Positions 33,314-45,372 of a DNA stretch of 64,000 bases are shown in pieces. Location of the stretch: positions 20,819,152 to 20,883,151 of the forward strand of contig NC_058160.1 of the NCBI RefSeq assembly GCF_020080835.1, given 5' to 3'. Below the pieces are notes generated by a model that searched no databases, was not told where the DNA came from, and saw only the letters and a program-made list of their open reading frames with translations. The DNA is from Cotesia glomerata (lineage: Eukaryota > Arthropoda > Insecta > Hymenoptera > Braconidae). The translations under genes were made by a program, and so were the position numbers. Positions within the stretch are counted from its first letter, which is position 1; each line of letters begins with the position of its first letter.

Positions 33314-35576
33314 CCCGAGTCGAAAAATAACTACGGTTTTAGGTCTCAAATGTGAATTTAAGTCTCATTCATGTCTCAAATAGTCATTATTTTTCGGAAG
33401 TCTCAAGAAGACCTCATTCACTTCGGTCTTCGAGTAAAGTCTCAATTCGCTCTCAATCCAAATATTTTAAAGTGAGAAGTAAATGAGATATATAATGTGG
33501 AACTTAGAAATATTTCCACATTTATACACTTAGAAAAATTTTCTCTTTTGATAGAAGGTATAATTTGGAACTTAGAAATATTTTCTTATAACGATGTTAA
33601 AATGTGTATAAAAGTACGGTATTATTTATGTTGAATTTTATTATTTATGGTATTATTTATGTCGAATTTTATTATTATATATTTTTAGTTTACTTGAAAT
33701 ATTATATTTTATGCTTTTTTTAGTTCTTACTTGAGACAAAGTAAACGACAACTCTCTAATGTGTAAACGAATTATTTCATAAATTTATCTGGTGATCCAT
33801 ACTTGAAATCGCATAACTTAATGACAGAAAGTATTATTCATTTTTTTTCTTAGTAAAAAAATTAAAATAGCTGACAAATCAAAAATATATTTTCATAAAT
33901 AATGAATTTTCATAAGTAATAAACACAATGTTTAAATATTGGAAAAATTTTTTCCGAAACCCGTATACTTAAAAATTTTGTACCCTTGAAATGAACTAAA
34001 ATACAAAGAAAGCCTTTCAACTTTTACGACTCTAATACTTTAAAGAGCTATAAAAATTTTATTTGTCTACACTACTTTCAAAAAAATTTTGACTATATGT
34101 CTGGCTATGTACAACATGTATACATGTACAACAATGTATACATACCAAATAAAACCGAGCATAGTTAAACAATCTCAAGAATATCCCGGTTAGTACTTTT
34201 TAGGCTTTCATATTGAGCACTTCTCATATTCTATAAAGTGAAAAAATCAAATAAACTAATTGTGATCAGTTTGTTATTTTTAACTTTATTGTTGATTTCC
34301 TTGACTAAAGTGAAAAATTTTTGTAAAAATGTCTGGAATATATGCGCTTATTTTTTGGACCAAATCAAAACAATTACAGACAATTAAAACTTCAAACATA
34401 CCTGTCCATTCACGATATGAAAACGCTAGTGTAAAGTTAAAGTGGAAAAATGAACGATCAAAATTATTTGAAGTGTTAGATGCTAAAATTTTGAAAATAA
34501 GTGGTAAGTAACTATATAAATGTAAATTTGGATGGTATAAAACCAAACTATTTTTGAATTAAAATAAATTATAATAATGTTATGCCAGATGATAAAGATC
34601 TGCTGAACAATATTTCTGTTGATGAAAATACTGGTTGAATCCTTGATGTAACATCAAAAGCGTTTTTAGGAACTGTTTTAGTGCAACGGACCAACTTAAA
34701 ACATGAACAAAAAAAAAAATTTACAAAGAGCACTTGTTCAAGTTCATGAAGAAGAAATAATTGCAGATGGAAAGACAATTTTTGATGAATATCCCAAAAA
34801 TAAATTGAAGAAATTATCAAATAATACTTCAATTATATCTTGAAATGGAAATCATTCACTCCCAAGAAAAAGTATTAAAGAAAAGCTTCCAAAACATGAT
34901 TATAAGTCGCGGATTTATAGGATCAGAAGTGATAATGATGATTATGATGACGATGACAATGATAATAATGAAACTGGTGATAATAATGATGAAAATTATC
35001 TCAAAAACTCTTCAATTGATTCATAGTTATATATAGAATTTTACAAAATTCAGTAATGTACTTAATCAGTTATTAAATTAAATTAATTAGTATTCATTCT
35101 AGTATGTATTGGTATCGATTTATTATTAATAAATAAAATTTTTTTTCAATTGAATTAAATTCGAACTTTTCATTTTATAAATGTAAGTCTAATTTAAATA
35201 AAATAAAACTATGAATTATATACATATAATACAAGATTTTTCAGTCTGACCAAAAATGAGATTTGTCTCAGGTATACGTCGTTAAAATTAAGACACGTGT
35301 GTGAGACATGCCTCTATCGATCTACAGTCATATGTTGAGGCCGTATATGAGATATATCACTTTGGGCCCCGGAGTAAGAAAATTTGGTGTATTAGATAAA
35401 CCTCATTTCAAATTTAAATGTTCTTTAGAAATGTCTCATTTTTGTCTCAATCCGGAATATTGCGTATTAAATGAGATTTTTCCTGGCATGAGTTTTAAAT
35501 GGTGAGGCTTAAACTGAGACAAACCTCATTTTATAGCATTTTGAGACCTAAAACCGTAGTTATTTTTCGACTCGGG
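33314..35576. mobile_element. 2.26 kb TIR element with TA target duplication and gene remnants
   Basis: About 35 bp of perfect TIR: CCCGAGTCGAAAAATAACTA at the left and its inverse TAGTTATTTTTCGACTCGGG at the right, each flanked by TA (33312-33313; 35577-35578). GTCTCA/TGAGAC motifs repeat in the subterminal regions. Inside is a broken multi-exon-like gene (34329-35024). The TA duplication fits Tc1/mariner-like mobilisation. Confidence 0.8.
34329..35024 (+). pseudogene. Broken gene carried by the TIR element, BEN-domain-protein-like N-terminus
   Basis: The first piece (34329-34505) starts MSGIYALIFWTKSKQL and includes VKLKWKNERSKLFEVLDAKI followed by LKIS. The layout (Y-A-L-V/I-x-W ... V-K-W ... 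A-K-I-L) is one I associate with N-termini of insect BEN-domain and element-linked proteins. It ends near GTAAGTAA (34505), a splice donor. An acceptor-like TTATGCCAG (34587) precedes a piece with DDKDLLNNISVDENTG and a TGA. Further pieces in shifting frames include ALVQVHEEEIIADGKTIFDE (from 34725), then an acidic D/N-rich tail to about 35024, with stops between. No transposase catalytic motif is seen. The assignment to BEN-like proteins is tentative. Confidence 0.4.
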
Positions 35577-35760
35577 TATATATCACTCTTAACTTTGAAA
35601 CGTACTTAAATTAATAATTCGATCTTTTGCTTTGCAAGCAAATACTTTGAACTATATTTAACGATTGATTGATCACCGCGAAACTATTTACTTATTAACG
35701 CTTCTACGTGACTTGAAAAAAATTCATATTTATTTTTTTTTCTTCATTCCTTAAAAAAAT

Positions 35761-36568
35761 CTAGAAAACGGTTAACTAAAGGCCATCCCTGCAACTTCCT
35801 GCTAATTCCATATCTAAGCGCTTAAAATTGCACTTATGACGTTTTTAAGCTCTACGAGCTCAGAAATATAATTTAAATGTTTTGAGCTCTCCGAGCTCAA
35901 AGAGTTAGCTGCTATAAGCTTTTGAGCTCTTCGAGCTCAAAAGTCTGATAGAGGTTTAATAAAACAGTATTTTTTTAATTTTCAAACCGCAATAACTTCT
36001 GAATGAATGAGCCGATTTTTACATGGTTAGCAGTATTCCACGCAGTTTTTCAAATTCTATGATATACGTTTGAATACAAACTGATCGAATCGAAAATTTT
36101 GGAGAGATTTGAAAAATTCACTTTTTCCGAATTTTTTCGACAACGATAACTCACGAACCAATTAACCGATTTTCACGTTCTTGGTGGCGATCGACGTGGT
36201 TTTTTAGGCTCATAATTATTTAATTTCATCAAAAACGATCGAAAAAGAAATGTCGAAGTTATGTGAAAAAAACACTTTTTTCGTTTTCGATAACTCTCGA
36301 ACGAATTAACCGATTTTGACGGGACTGGTGGCAATCGACGTGGTTTTCTAAACTTAAGAGCGGATTAGTTTTTGGAAGTGATTGGTGGAGCCGTTTTGAA
36401 GTTATTCTAAAAAAAACGATTTTTTGGAAATTTTGTTTATAAGATTACTCAAAATCTAGCGAACCGAATCGATTCAAATTATCACAAAATTGAATGGCAA
36501 TGATACTCTTTGGATCGCCACCTATTTCGATCCGATCGGTTGAGCCGTTTAAAAGTTATAAGAAGTTT

Positions 36569-36641
<73 letters not shown>

Positions 36642-36794
36642 GCCGCACGGACACCATCGCGGGAATAGTCAGGAAAGCTTCCTGTGACCTTAAAACGTCG
36701 AGATCTGATGAAGACTCGATTTTCACAAAACGGGGTGAAACCAATAACTTCCTGATTTTTGAAAATTTTCAATTTTCTTAGCGGGAAGTTAAAA
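35761..36794 (+). mobile_element. Family A element, long variant (first of tandem pair)
   Basis: Left end CTAGAAAACGGTTAACTAAA. Three GAGCTC palindromes follow, then an expanded interior with three AACCGATTTT modules (the extra one containing CGAAGTTATGTGAAAAAAAC), a (CA)n at about 36573-36637 and the right hairpin AACTTCCTG...GCGGGAAGTT. It ends in AAAAA and the next copy starts at once. Confidence 0.8.
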
Positions 36795-36795
36795 A

Positions 36796-37401
36796 TTAGG
36801 AAAACGGTTGACCCTGAAGGCCATCCCTGCAACTTCCCGCTACTTTCGTAATTAAGCACTCAAAATTTCACTTATTACGTTTTTGAGCTCTTCGAGCTTA
36901 AAAATATAATTTTCGTGTAGCTTTGAGCTCTCTGAGCTCAAAAGTCAGATAGAAGTTTAATAAAACACTATTTTTTTAATTTTCAAACCGTAATAACTTT
37001 TGAATGAATGAACCGATTTTCACGCGGTTGGCGGCATTCGACGCAGTTTTTCAAATTATTATACTTTAAAACACAAATTGATCAGACCGAAAATTTCGGT
37101 GTAATTCGAAAAAAACACTTTTTTTCGATTTCTTTCGTCAACGATAACTCACGAACGAATCAACCGATTTTGACCGGCTTGGTGGCGATCGAAGTGGTTT
37201 TTTGATGTTAAGAGCTGATTAGTTTTTGGAATTGATCGGTCAAGCCGTTTAAAAGTTATTAAAAAAAAACCGCATTAAAAAAAATTTTCGAATCAGTCTA
37301 AACTGTATTCAAAATCTAAGTTCAGTCGAGCCCTTTCGAATGGCACCAACGGCGATAAAATCGGTCAAGCCGTTCAAAAGTTATGAGAGGTTTACATACA
37401 T

Positions 37402-37461
<60 letters not shown>

Positions 37462-37583
37462 CATCGCGGGAATAGTCAGGGAAGCTTCGAGATCTGATGA
37501 AAACTCGATTTTCGAAAAACGGGGTAAAAAAAATAACTTCCCGATTTTTCATAATGTTCAATTTTCTTAGCGAGAAGTTAAAA
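36796..37583 (+). mobile_element. Family A element, short variant (second of tandem pair)
   Basis: Starts TTAGGAAAACGGTTGACCCT directly after the previous copy's AGTTAAAAA. Two palindromes, two AACCGATTTT modules, (CA)n at about 37406-37456, and a right end GCGAGAAGTT. Confidence 0.8.
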
Positions 37584-39649
37584 AACAGAATTATTGATAA
37601 ATTTTAGTGAATTCAATTAATTTTTTTCACTGATTTAAATTTTAAGAGCAACTTTTCAAGATAAAACATAGCAAAAGCTTTGAATTCTTATAAATAAATA
37701 TTTTTCTTGATTTATAGTGAAAGTTATGATTTTATCTACTTTTAATTTATATTTAATTAATTATGACACATGAATCTTATACTCATAGACTTGATGGTAA
37801 TATATAACTGTAATACATATTTAAATAGGAGAAGTTGAGAAATTTTCGAATTGAACATAGATAATTTCTCGAGATGGAGAGAATTAAGGATATTACTTAC
37901 ATACGTATATATGTATGCCTATAGATATATACACATGTAGAACAAAACTTGACTCTAATAACCTGGGACCGTTTATCTTGAGATTGAGCATTAGGATTCG
38001 GCGCGGGAGAAGAGCCTTGCCGGGCAAAGATAAGGGATAATTTCTGGGTAACCAAGAGGGGGTCAAAACTAGCCGTAGCTCATCTCCGTAGCAGCTCATT
38101 CTCCTTTCTGTATATGTCTGTATGCGTATATACATATTATACACGTATATATTAGTTTACTCGGGGTTGCAACTTGGGCAAGCAGCTCTTGAAGGTACTG
38201 GTGTGTAGCGACCCCCGTGGCGAAAGTCGTTTCCACGATCTTAGTTCAAGCTTCGCTACCCTTCATCTCTCTCATCCAACTCGCCGAGTTAGCCTAACCT
38301 GGTAAAGCATCTCCAGACTTTGGTCGACATGCAAATTAGGATTTTGTGGTATCACAAACCACTTCAATATAATTAATCGCGTACATCTTTTGCATGTGCT
38401 CTCAAGTTTGCTGCTTTACTGAAACTATCAAGATTAATGTTTTTCATTACTTAACACCAAAAAACTTTTGTTTTACTAGTTTTGAATTCTTTGATAGTAA
38501 TTATTTATTACTAAAAGATAACTTTGCAATGGTTTGGTTGAAATTGATTGAAAAACATCATGTCATGTCAAAAGAAATAAAATTTTAAGTAAATTTTTTT
38601 ATTTAAGTCAACTTATTATTTGTTAGAAATAATGATCAATTATGGGCATAGAATATTTATAAAAATTACATATGAACATATCAGGACATACATATGCCTA
38701 TTAAATTTTCTAATTAGGTCATATATGGACATATCAGACTAGATCAGTAATTTATTTCACAGGAAGTTCAAGGATACTTTTTACAGTGCTAAAACGATAA
38801 GAAAATTAAGTTGCAAAGGTGTAAAAGACGAATGTACTTTTTTTTTTTCAACTTGAAATCCTACTATCATTAAATTTGGCATTCCTGAAGAAATAGCATT
38901 TTTTCGCCGTGGATGTTCAAGGAGGAAAAAAATTTGTGAAAAATAACTTCCAAATGAATTTTTAGAAGTGAAAAAATTAATGTAGTCCAAATTTAAACTT
39001 AGTCCAAATGATTCCTACAGATTTGTGTTATAGTAAATATATTTTATTTAACGCAGGCCTGATTTGAGCGCCTTATGGCATCTGTAATGCAAACCCTAAA
39101 TGGCTGTATATCGACCGACGCTTAGAAGGTGACGAAAAACAAAGTAGATTCCATCGTTTTCCATCCGCGTGTTGAAATGCACGAAATAGGCGTGTTATAA
39201 TGAAATAACATAACGCGCGGAGATCAAGTCTGAAGAGTTTTGACTGAGAGTGATCTATAAACATCATGAGAACTAATCGAACGCCTTCATGTTTTTAGTC
39301 AAAACGTTTGCTAATGGCTGGTACAGTAGTTATGGTAAGATTACTTCAGTTTAAATTAATTTCATTTTGTTTAATTTTTGAATAAACTTTGTGCATTTCC
39401 GCCGTGTCGATGAACAGTCTAAGACTTTGCTTCATAACTTATTATAAATTGTATAAATCAGGCAATTCAAAAAGCATTCAAAATCAATCATCACTATTTC
39501 GACTTTCATTTAGCGAAGTCGCTGGGAAATAGTAGGTTTGTTAATAAACATTAAAAAGTCATAATATTGTTGAGATTACTGATAGAATAGATAATAAAAT
39601 AAACAGAAAGACGAAAAAATTGAAATGCGGAAGAAAACGACAATAAAAA
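37584..39649. other. Unique region; possible promoter/first exon near 39.07-39.33 kb
   Basis: Mostly AT-rich unique DNA. 37960-38330 is CpG-containing without an ORF of note. A 64-codon frame at 38394-38588 has no recognised features. At 39070-39265 a CpG-richer stretch precedes CATGTTTTTAGTC and then CTAATGGCTGGTACAGTAGT followed by ATGGTAAGATT: an ATG with good context (39314) only 21 nt before a GTAAGA donor (39335). It could be a first coding exon of a gene whose other exons are not visible. Confidence 0.2.
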
Positions 39650-41250
39650 TTAGAAAAACGGTTGACCCTGAAGGCCATCCCTGCAACTTCCCGCTACTTT
39701 CGTAATTAAGCGCTCAAAATTGCACTTATGACGTTTTTGAGCTCTTCGAACTTAAAAATATAATTTTCGTGTTATTTTGAGCTCTCCGAGCTCAAAAATC
39801 TGATAAAAGTTTAATAAAACACTATTTCTTAAATTTTAAAACCACAATAATTTTTGAATGAATAAACCGATTTTCACGCGGTTGGTAGCATTCGACGTAG
39901 TTTTTCAGGCCTCATGAAGAATCTTCGAGTTTTAATCGATCGAAGTAGGAATTTCGATGTAATTCCGAAAATAGTACATTGTGCACCAAGGGAGAAAAGT
40001 TGGACATTTCCTCCCTCGTGCAGAATTGCCACCCGAGCCGAAGGAGAGGGTGGCAAACACGCGGGATGAGATGTCCTACTTTTATCCCGCGGTGCACATA
40101 CTATTTTTTCTCCTACCAGGCCGAAAGTTCGACGTTGCAAAAAACTTAGCACCCGTGGAGTACCGAACCGGGGTCCAGGGGCGGCGCCCCGGTGTGGTCC
40201 AGGGGCGAAGCCCCGGCGGGGGGTTGGGGGGGGCCCTCATTGAAAAAATTATTTTAATGTTTTTTATTTTTTACATAATGAATGTTTATTAATTCTATCA
40301 ATTCAATCAACATTTATTTTAGATAAAACTAGCTGTTACTCGCCCGCTCCGCTGGGCGCTTTATAGAATTGCATTTTTAAATCTAGACTTGAAATTTAAT
40401 TAGTGTTAAAATGTAATTAGAAAAATTTCTTGACTGGAGAACAAAATTCTTGGCTCAAGAAAATTTTTCGGGTGCCTGAAGAAAAACTGAAGTTGTGTTG
40501 GCCGAAGTAAAAATTTTTCTCTAAATTCTATTCTAGGTGGAAGTGATTCTTTCTTAATTCAAATTATCATAAATACTTGATACAATAAATTTTTATATTT
40601 TATCAATATTTTTAGATACTTTAGGGAAGCAGCGCCACCTACTTCAGCTGAGAAAAAAATTTTCTCGCATTGAGAAAATTTTTCTCTTAAATATTTGATA
40701 CACATTTTATATTATTTTAGCGTGCGATTATACATATTGAATAAAAAAAAAATGATTTAATATTATTCGATCCTTCCATTTGATATGTTAATCAATAAAA
40801 ATATTAATGAAAATTTACTTATATCGAAATATTTAATTTTTTGGAGCAAGAGAGAAATTTTCTCTAGACAAGAAAATTTACTTCTATCAAGAACTTAATT
40901 TCTTGGAGCAAGAAAGAAATTTTCTAAAAACAAGAAAATTTTCTGGACTTAAATAAATTGACTTGGATCAAGATACGTATTTCTTGAAGCAAGGGAATTG
41001 ATTTTTTGGAATAAGTGAAAATTCTTAAATCAAAAAAAATTTTTTTTTTCGCTCAAGTAAATAATTAGGAAGAAAAATATTTTCTTGGCTCAAGTGAACC
41101 TTTCTTTCTGTGCGCGGAAACATTCGGGGAGGCTTTTTAGGACCTCAAAACATCAACATCCGTTGAAAACTCGATTTTCGAAAAACGGGGTAGTACCAAT
41201 AACTTCCCGATTTTTGAAAATTTTCAGTTTTCTTAGCGGGAAGTTAAAAA
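39650..41250 (+). mobile_element. Family A element interrupted by family C
   Basis: The left part (39650-39968: TTAGAAAAACGGTTGACCCT, palindromes, one AACCGATTTT module) and the right end (41109-41250: GGACCTCAAAACATC to AGCGGGAAGTTAAAAA) enclose family C sequence. The interior modules and the CA tract are missing, so the insertion was accompanied by or followed by deletion. Confidence 0.7.
39969..41108 (+). mobile_element. Family C element, second copy
   Basis: Carries the GC-rich block (39975-40240, with a 103-codon open frame 39981-40292 matching the one at 22.6-22.9 kb), the CGCCCGCTCCGCTGGGCG hairpin near 40341, and one arm running to CTTTCTTTCTGTGCG at 41108. Relative to the first copy it is inverted and lacks the second arm. 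GGGGCGAAGCCCCGG and CCAGGGGCGGCGCCCC are short palindromes in the GC block. Confidence 0.65.
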
Positions 41251-42062
41251 TTAGGAAAACGGTTGACCCTGAAGGCCATCCCTGCAACTTCCCGCAAATT
41301 CCATATCTAAGCGCTTAAAATTGCATTTATGACATTTTTGAGCTCTTCGAGCTCAAAAATATAATTTATATATTATTTTGAGTTCTCCGAGCTTAGAATC
41401 AGCTTTTCTAAGCTTTTGAGCTCAAGAGTCTCATAGAAGTTTAATAAAACACTATTATTTAAATTTTCAAACTGCAATTACTTTCGAATGAATAAGCTGA
41501 TTTTCACACAGTGAGCAGCATTCAATGCAGTTTTTCGAATCCTATGATTAACTGTCAAACACAAATTGATCAGACCGAAAATTTTAGAGAAATTTGAAAA
41601 ATTCACTTTTTCCGAATTTTTTCGACTACGATAACTCACGAACCAATCAACCGTTTTCACGTTCTTGGTGGTGATCGACGTGGTTTTTTGGGCTTTAATT
41701 ACTATTTTTATTCATCGCAAACGATCCCAAAAGAAATGCCGAAGTTATGTAAGAAAAACATTTTTTTTGAAATTTTTCGTATTTGATTACTCCTGAACAA
41801 ATCAACCAATTTTGACGGGAATAGCAGCAGTCGACGTGGTTTATCAAGTTTAAGAGCGGATTAGTTTTTGGGATTGATCGGTGAAGCCGTTTAGAAGTTA
41901 TTCCAAAAAAACAATTTTTTGAAAATTCTATTTTTGAGATTTCTCAAAATCTAGCGAACCGAATCGATTCAAATTTTCACGAAATTGAATGGCAATGATA
42001 CTCTCTGGATCGCTACCTATTTCGATCCAATCGGCCAAGCCGTTCAAAAGTTATAAGGGGTT

Positions 42063-42138
<76 letters not shown>

Positions 42139-42294
42139 GCCGAACGGACACCATCGCGGGAATAGTCAGGACAGCTTCCTAGGACCTTAAAATGTCAAGA
42201 TCTGATGAAAACTCAATTTTCGCAAAACGGAGTAAAACCAATAACTTCCTGAATTAGAAAAAAATTTTCAATTTTTTTTAGCGGGAAGTTAAAA
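41251..42294 (+). mobile_element. Family A element, long variant, in tandem with the previous one
   Basis: Starts TTAGGAAAACGGTTGACCCT immediately after AGTTAAAAA of the preceding copy. The interior matches the long variant at 35.8 kb, including GAATGGCAATGATACTCT before the (CA)n tract at about 42069-42132. Ends AGCGGGAAGTT. Confidence 0.8.
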
Positions 42295-43030
42295 ATTAAT
42301 CTCCAATTATACTTTTATAATTACTTCTAATCATTTTATAGCTCAAACAATATTGTTTTGTACTTTGTAAATGATTGGATATTTTATCATTCAGTTTTAT
42401 TAAGTTATAAACCGTTCCTAAAGAATCAGTCACGCGACTTATAAAAAAACCATCGATAGTTTCAAAAAGATTTATCGTATCAGTTTCCATTTCTTTTTTT
42501 TTTTATTTTCATCAATAAACCGACATTAAATAGTGACTGTGTCTTATTAGCGTTTTTATTAAAGAATTTACTGTCAATTATTTCTTTTATTAGGCTATAA
42601 ATTTTCAGTAATAGTCTAATAATGGACATAAATGTTGATTGCTTCTATTTTTTCAGTAATTTGTGGGTTAAAATTTTTGGATTTTGTTTATTATAATATT
42701 GAAAGTTTTTGAAACTAAACGAGAGAAATAAATAAAATGAATAAATAACTTTAATCATGAAATTATAAATAATAGAGAACTAGCGATATTTCTTCATTGA
42801 CCTTAAAAGCTAAGTTCTAAAACAAGGTGGATCTGCCGCAAGAGACCTTTAAACTCTCCCTCAACATCCATTTCAGGGTTAAGGTGCTAATACGAAGGGT
42901 CACAAAAGTTACCTTGACTTGTCGTAACTTCCAATACTACAAAATATTTTGTATTACTCAATAAGTAAAACAGGGAGAGAGAGAGAGAGAGAAAAAAAAA
43001 GGATCAAAAATATTATTTATTGCAATAATA
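42295..43030. other. Intergenic sequence
   Basis: AT-rich spacer with a short (GA)n run at about 42974-42990. A 64-codon minus-strand frame at 42296-42490 is unremarkable. Confidence 0.4.
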
Positions 43031-45372
43031 AACCCGGGGAAAAAAAATTATATATAATTATATAAAATTATATCTAATTATATATAATTTGATCTAATTT
43101 TATATAAATATATATAAAATTTAATATAATTATGTATAATTTTATATAAATATATAAATTTATACATAATTATACATAATGTTATCTACCCGGAGAAAAA
43201 AAATTTTATATAATAAGATACAATTATGTAAAATTATACAAAACTATATAAAAATATGTATAATTTTATATAATTTTGTATAATTATATATAATTTTATC
43301 TAATTATACATAACAGTTAACTTAAAATTTTACATAAATATATATAATTATATAAAATTATGTATCATTTTATATATTTTTGTATAATTATAAATAATTT
43401 TATCTACTCGGGGAAAAAATTTTATACAATAAAATATCATTATATAAAATTATATATAATTATACAAAACTCTATAAAATTATGTATAATTTTATATAAT
43501 TATATATAATTTTATCTAATTATACATAATTGTTAACTTAAAATTTTATATAATTATAATTATGTATACATATAAAATTCTATATAATGTCTGAGCAGAA
43601 TTTTCTGAAAATTCACAAGTTTTCTCAATTTTTTCAAAATAGCTCAAACTATATTGGAATCACAGAAAATACAACTAATTGAGAGTTTGTTAAGAACAAA
43701 ATTCTCCACAGATATAATTTAAAACATTTTTCTATTTGTTCATTAATTTAAAAAATAGAGTGCCTCAAAGCTGCACCAAAGATACAGTTGACAACACGTT
43801 TGAGAAATCTAATGTAATTTTTCAATTATAAAATACTTTAATATAATCAGCGTTAAAGTTTTTTTTGAATAAATTTTTACTTATTTTGCAAAATGTTGAA
43901 AAAATCAATTGAAAAGGACTTTAATTGTTAATAAAGTTTGACCAAAGTATCCCACTACGATCTGACTTACGTTATATGATCATGTAGGCAAAGTAGTTTC
44001 TAATAATTCGACCTGCTGTTATATACATAGTAAAATAAAAATCAACCCTTCTTTGTTAAATTTTCCGAATACTAGTTAACGTAAAAAATCAGTCGAATAG
44101 CCCAAAAAAGATAGTCAATTTTACGTGGATTTACTTGATTAAATAGCATTACCTTCAATTGGGCTCGGGAGGTTGTTTCTAGATAGTTCAACAGAATATT
44201 ATAAAATTCCAGAACAAACTGAATGACGATCACTATTTGTTAATTAATTATAGGCAATTGAAAAAATGCTAATTGAGTAAATTCTTCTTCCGAGCTAATT
44301 GATTTTAGATTTTCGAGGTGCAGAAATGAATTGTAGAGCTTAAAAAAAACCAGTAATGTTTTTTTTTAAATTAGAAATTTTCAACAGTGCCCATCCACAT
44401 GTTTCCTAATCTGAGCTTTATACATTAATGTATACATTGTTTATTGATTTTCTTATTTGATACATATCGATTTGATATATAGTGATATATGTCGACATTC
44501 TTAGGCTTGAACAATAGTAAGTGAGTAAAGTTTCTTGTTTGACCAATTAGGAATAATAGCTATTTATTTGCAAGTTTTGACTAACGGGGAACTTCAAAGA
44601 CTTTCATCTATTTTAAAGCACTCACGTCTGACCAAAAGCACAAAAATTATAAACAATTCAAATTTCAGCCTAGTTTTATAAAGAAATGATTTAACTCTCG
44701 GGAAAATATTCGGATCGCCTTGAAATTTTAACAGCTCACTCCTTACATAAGATGATTTATATATAATCATATAAAATTATATATAATTTTTTTCACCAGG
44801 GGATAATTACAATAAAAAATAAAGGTTAACCATAGATAACAGATAAAATCAACAATCAAAAATTAAAACTACTACTTCTGTGAAGCTCCATGAAATATTG
44901 AAGAATTTTATAGAATTTTAATAAAAACCTAGCCTATCTTGTGTTTCAATTCAAATAAAATAAAAAATATCCCGCAGCTGTATCGTGTAATGCGGATCAG
45001 TGGTAGCGCGCAGGATTGGCAACTAGAAGGACTCGAGTTCAAATCCCGTCGACACTCGGAATTTTTCATCAGATATTTGATCGCAAATATTCTGTGAGGC
45101 CCAATTCCTACTTATTTTTAATTTAAAAATTAAAAAAAAAAATTTTATAAAATTAAAAAAAAATATAAAATTTTTTTTATATAATTTTATATAATAATAT
45201 ATAATTTTATATAATAATATATAATTTTATATAATAATATATAATTATATATAATTATATATAATTTTATATAATTATATATAATTTTATATGGCCAAAA
45301 CTCATACATAATTATATATAATGATTTATATATAATTATATAAAATTATATATAATTTTTTTCCCCCGGGAA
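43031..45372. repeat. AT-rich foldback array with repeated CCCGGGG-type ends
   Basis: The start ACCCGGGGAAAAAAA plus ATTATATATAATTATA-type repeats occurs three times in a row (43029, 43188, 43407). Inverted ends AAATTATATATAATTTTTTT followed by CACCAGGGG or CCCCCGGG occur at 44808 and 45372. The interior 43590-44750 is plain AT-rich DNA without a gene. This looks like a MITE family whose terminus was amplified in tandem at the left and which has two alternative right ends, with a SINE between them. Confidence 0.55.
44985..45145 (+). mobile_element. tRNA-like SINE
   Basis: An A-box-like GCGGATCAGTGGTAGCGCGC, a B-box-like GAGTTCAAATCCCG, then a short body (TTCATCAGATATTTGATCGC...GGCCCAATTCCTAC) and an A-rich tail. 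The acceptor strands do not pair, so it is not a functional tRNA gene. It differs from the other SINEs in this window. Confidence 0.5.

Noticed and set aside
38288..38330. TTAGCCTAACCTGGTAAAGC as a tRNA or SINE head
   Set aside because: A-box-like sequence only; no B box, no poly(A) and no target duplication.
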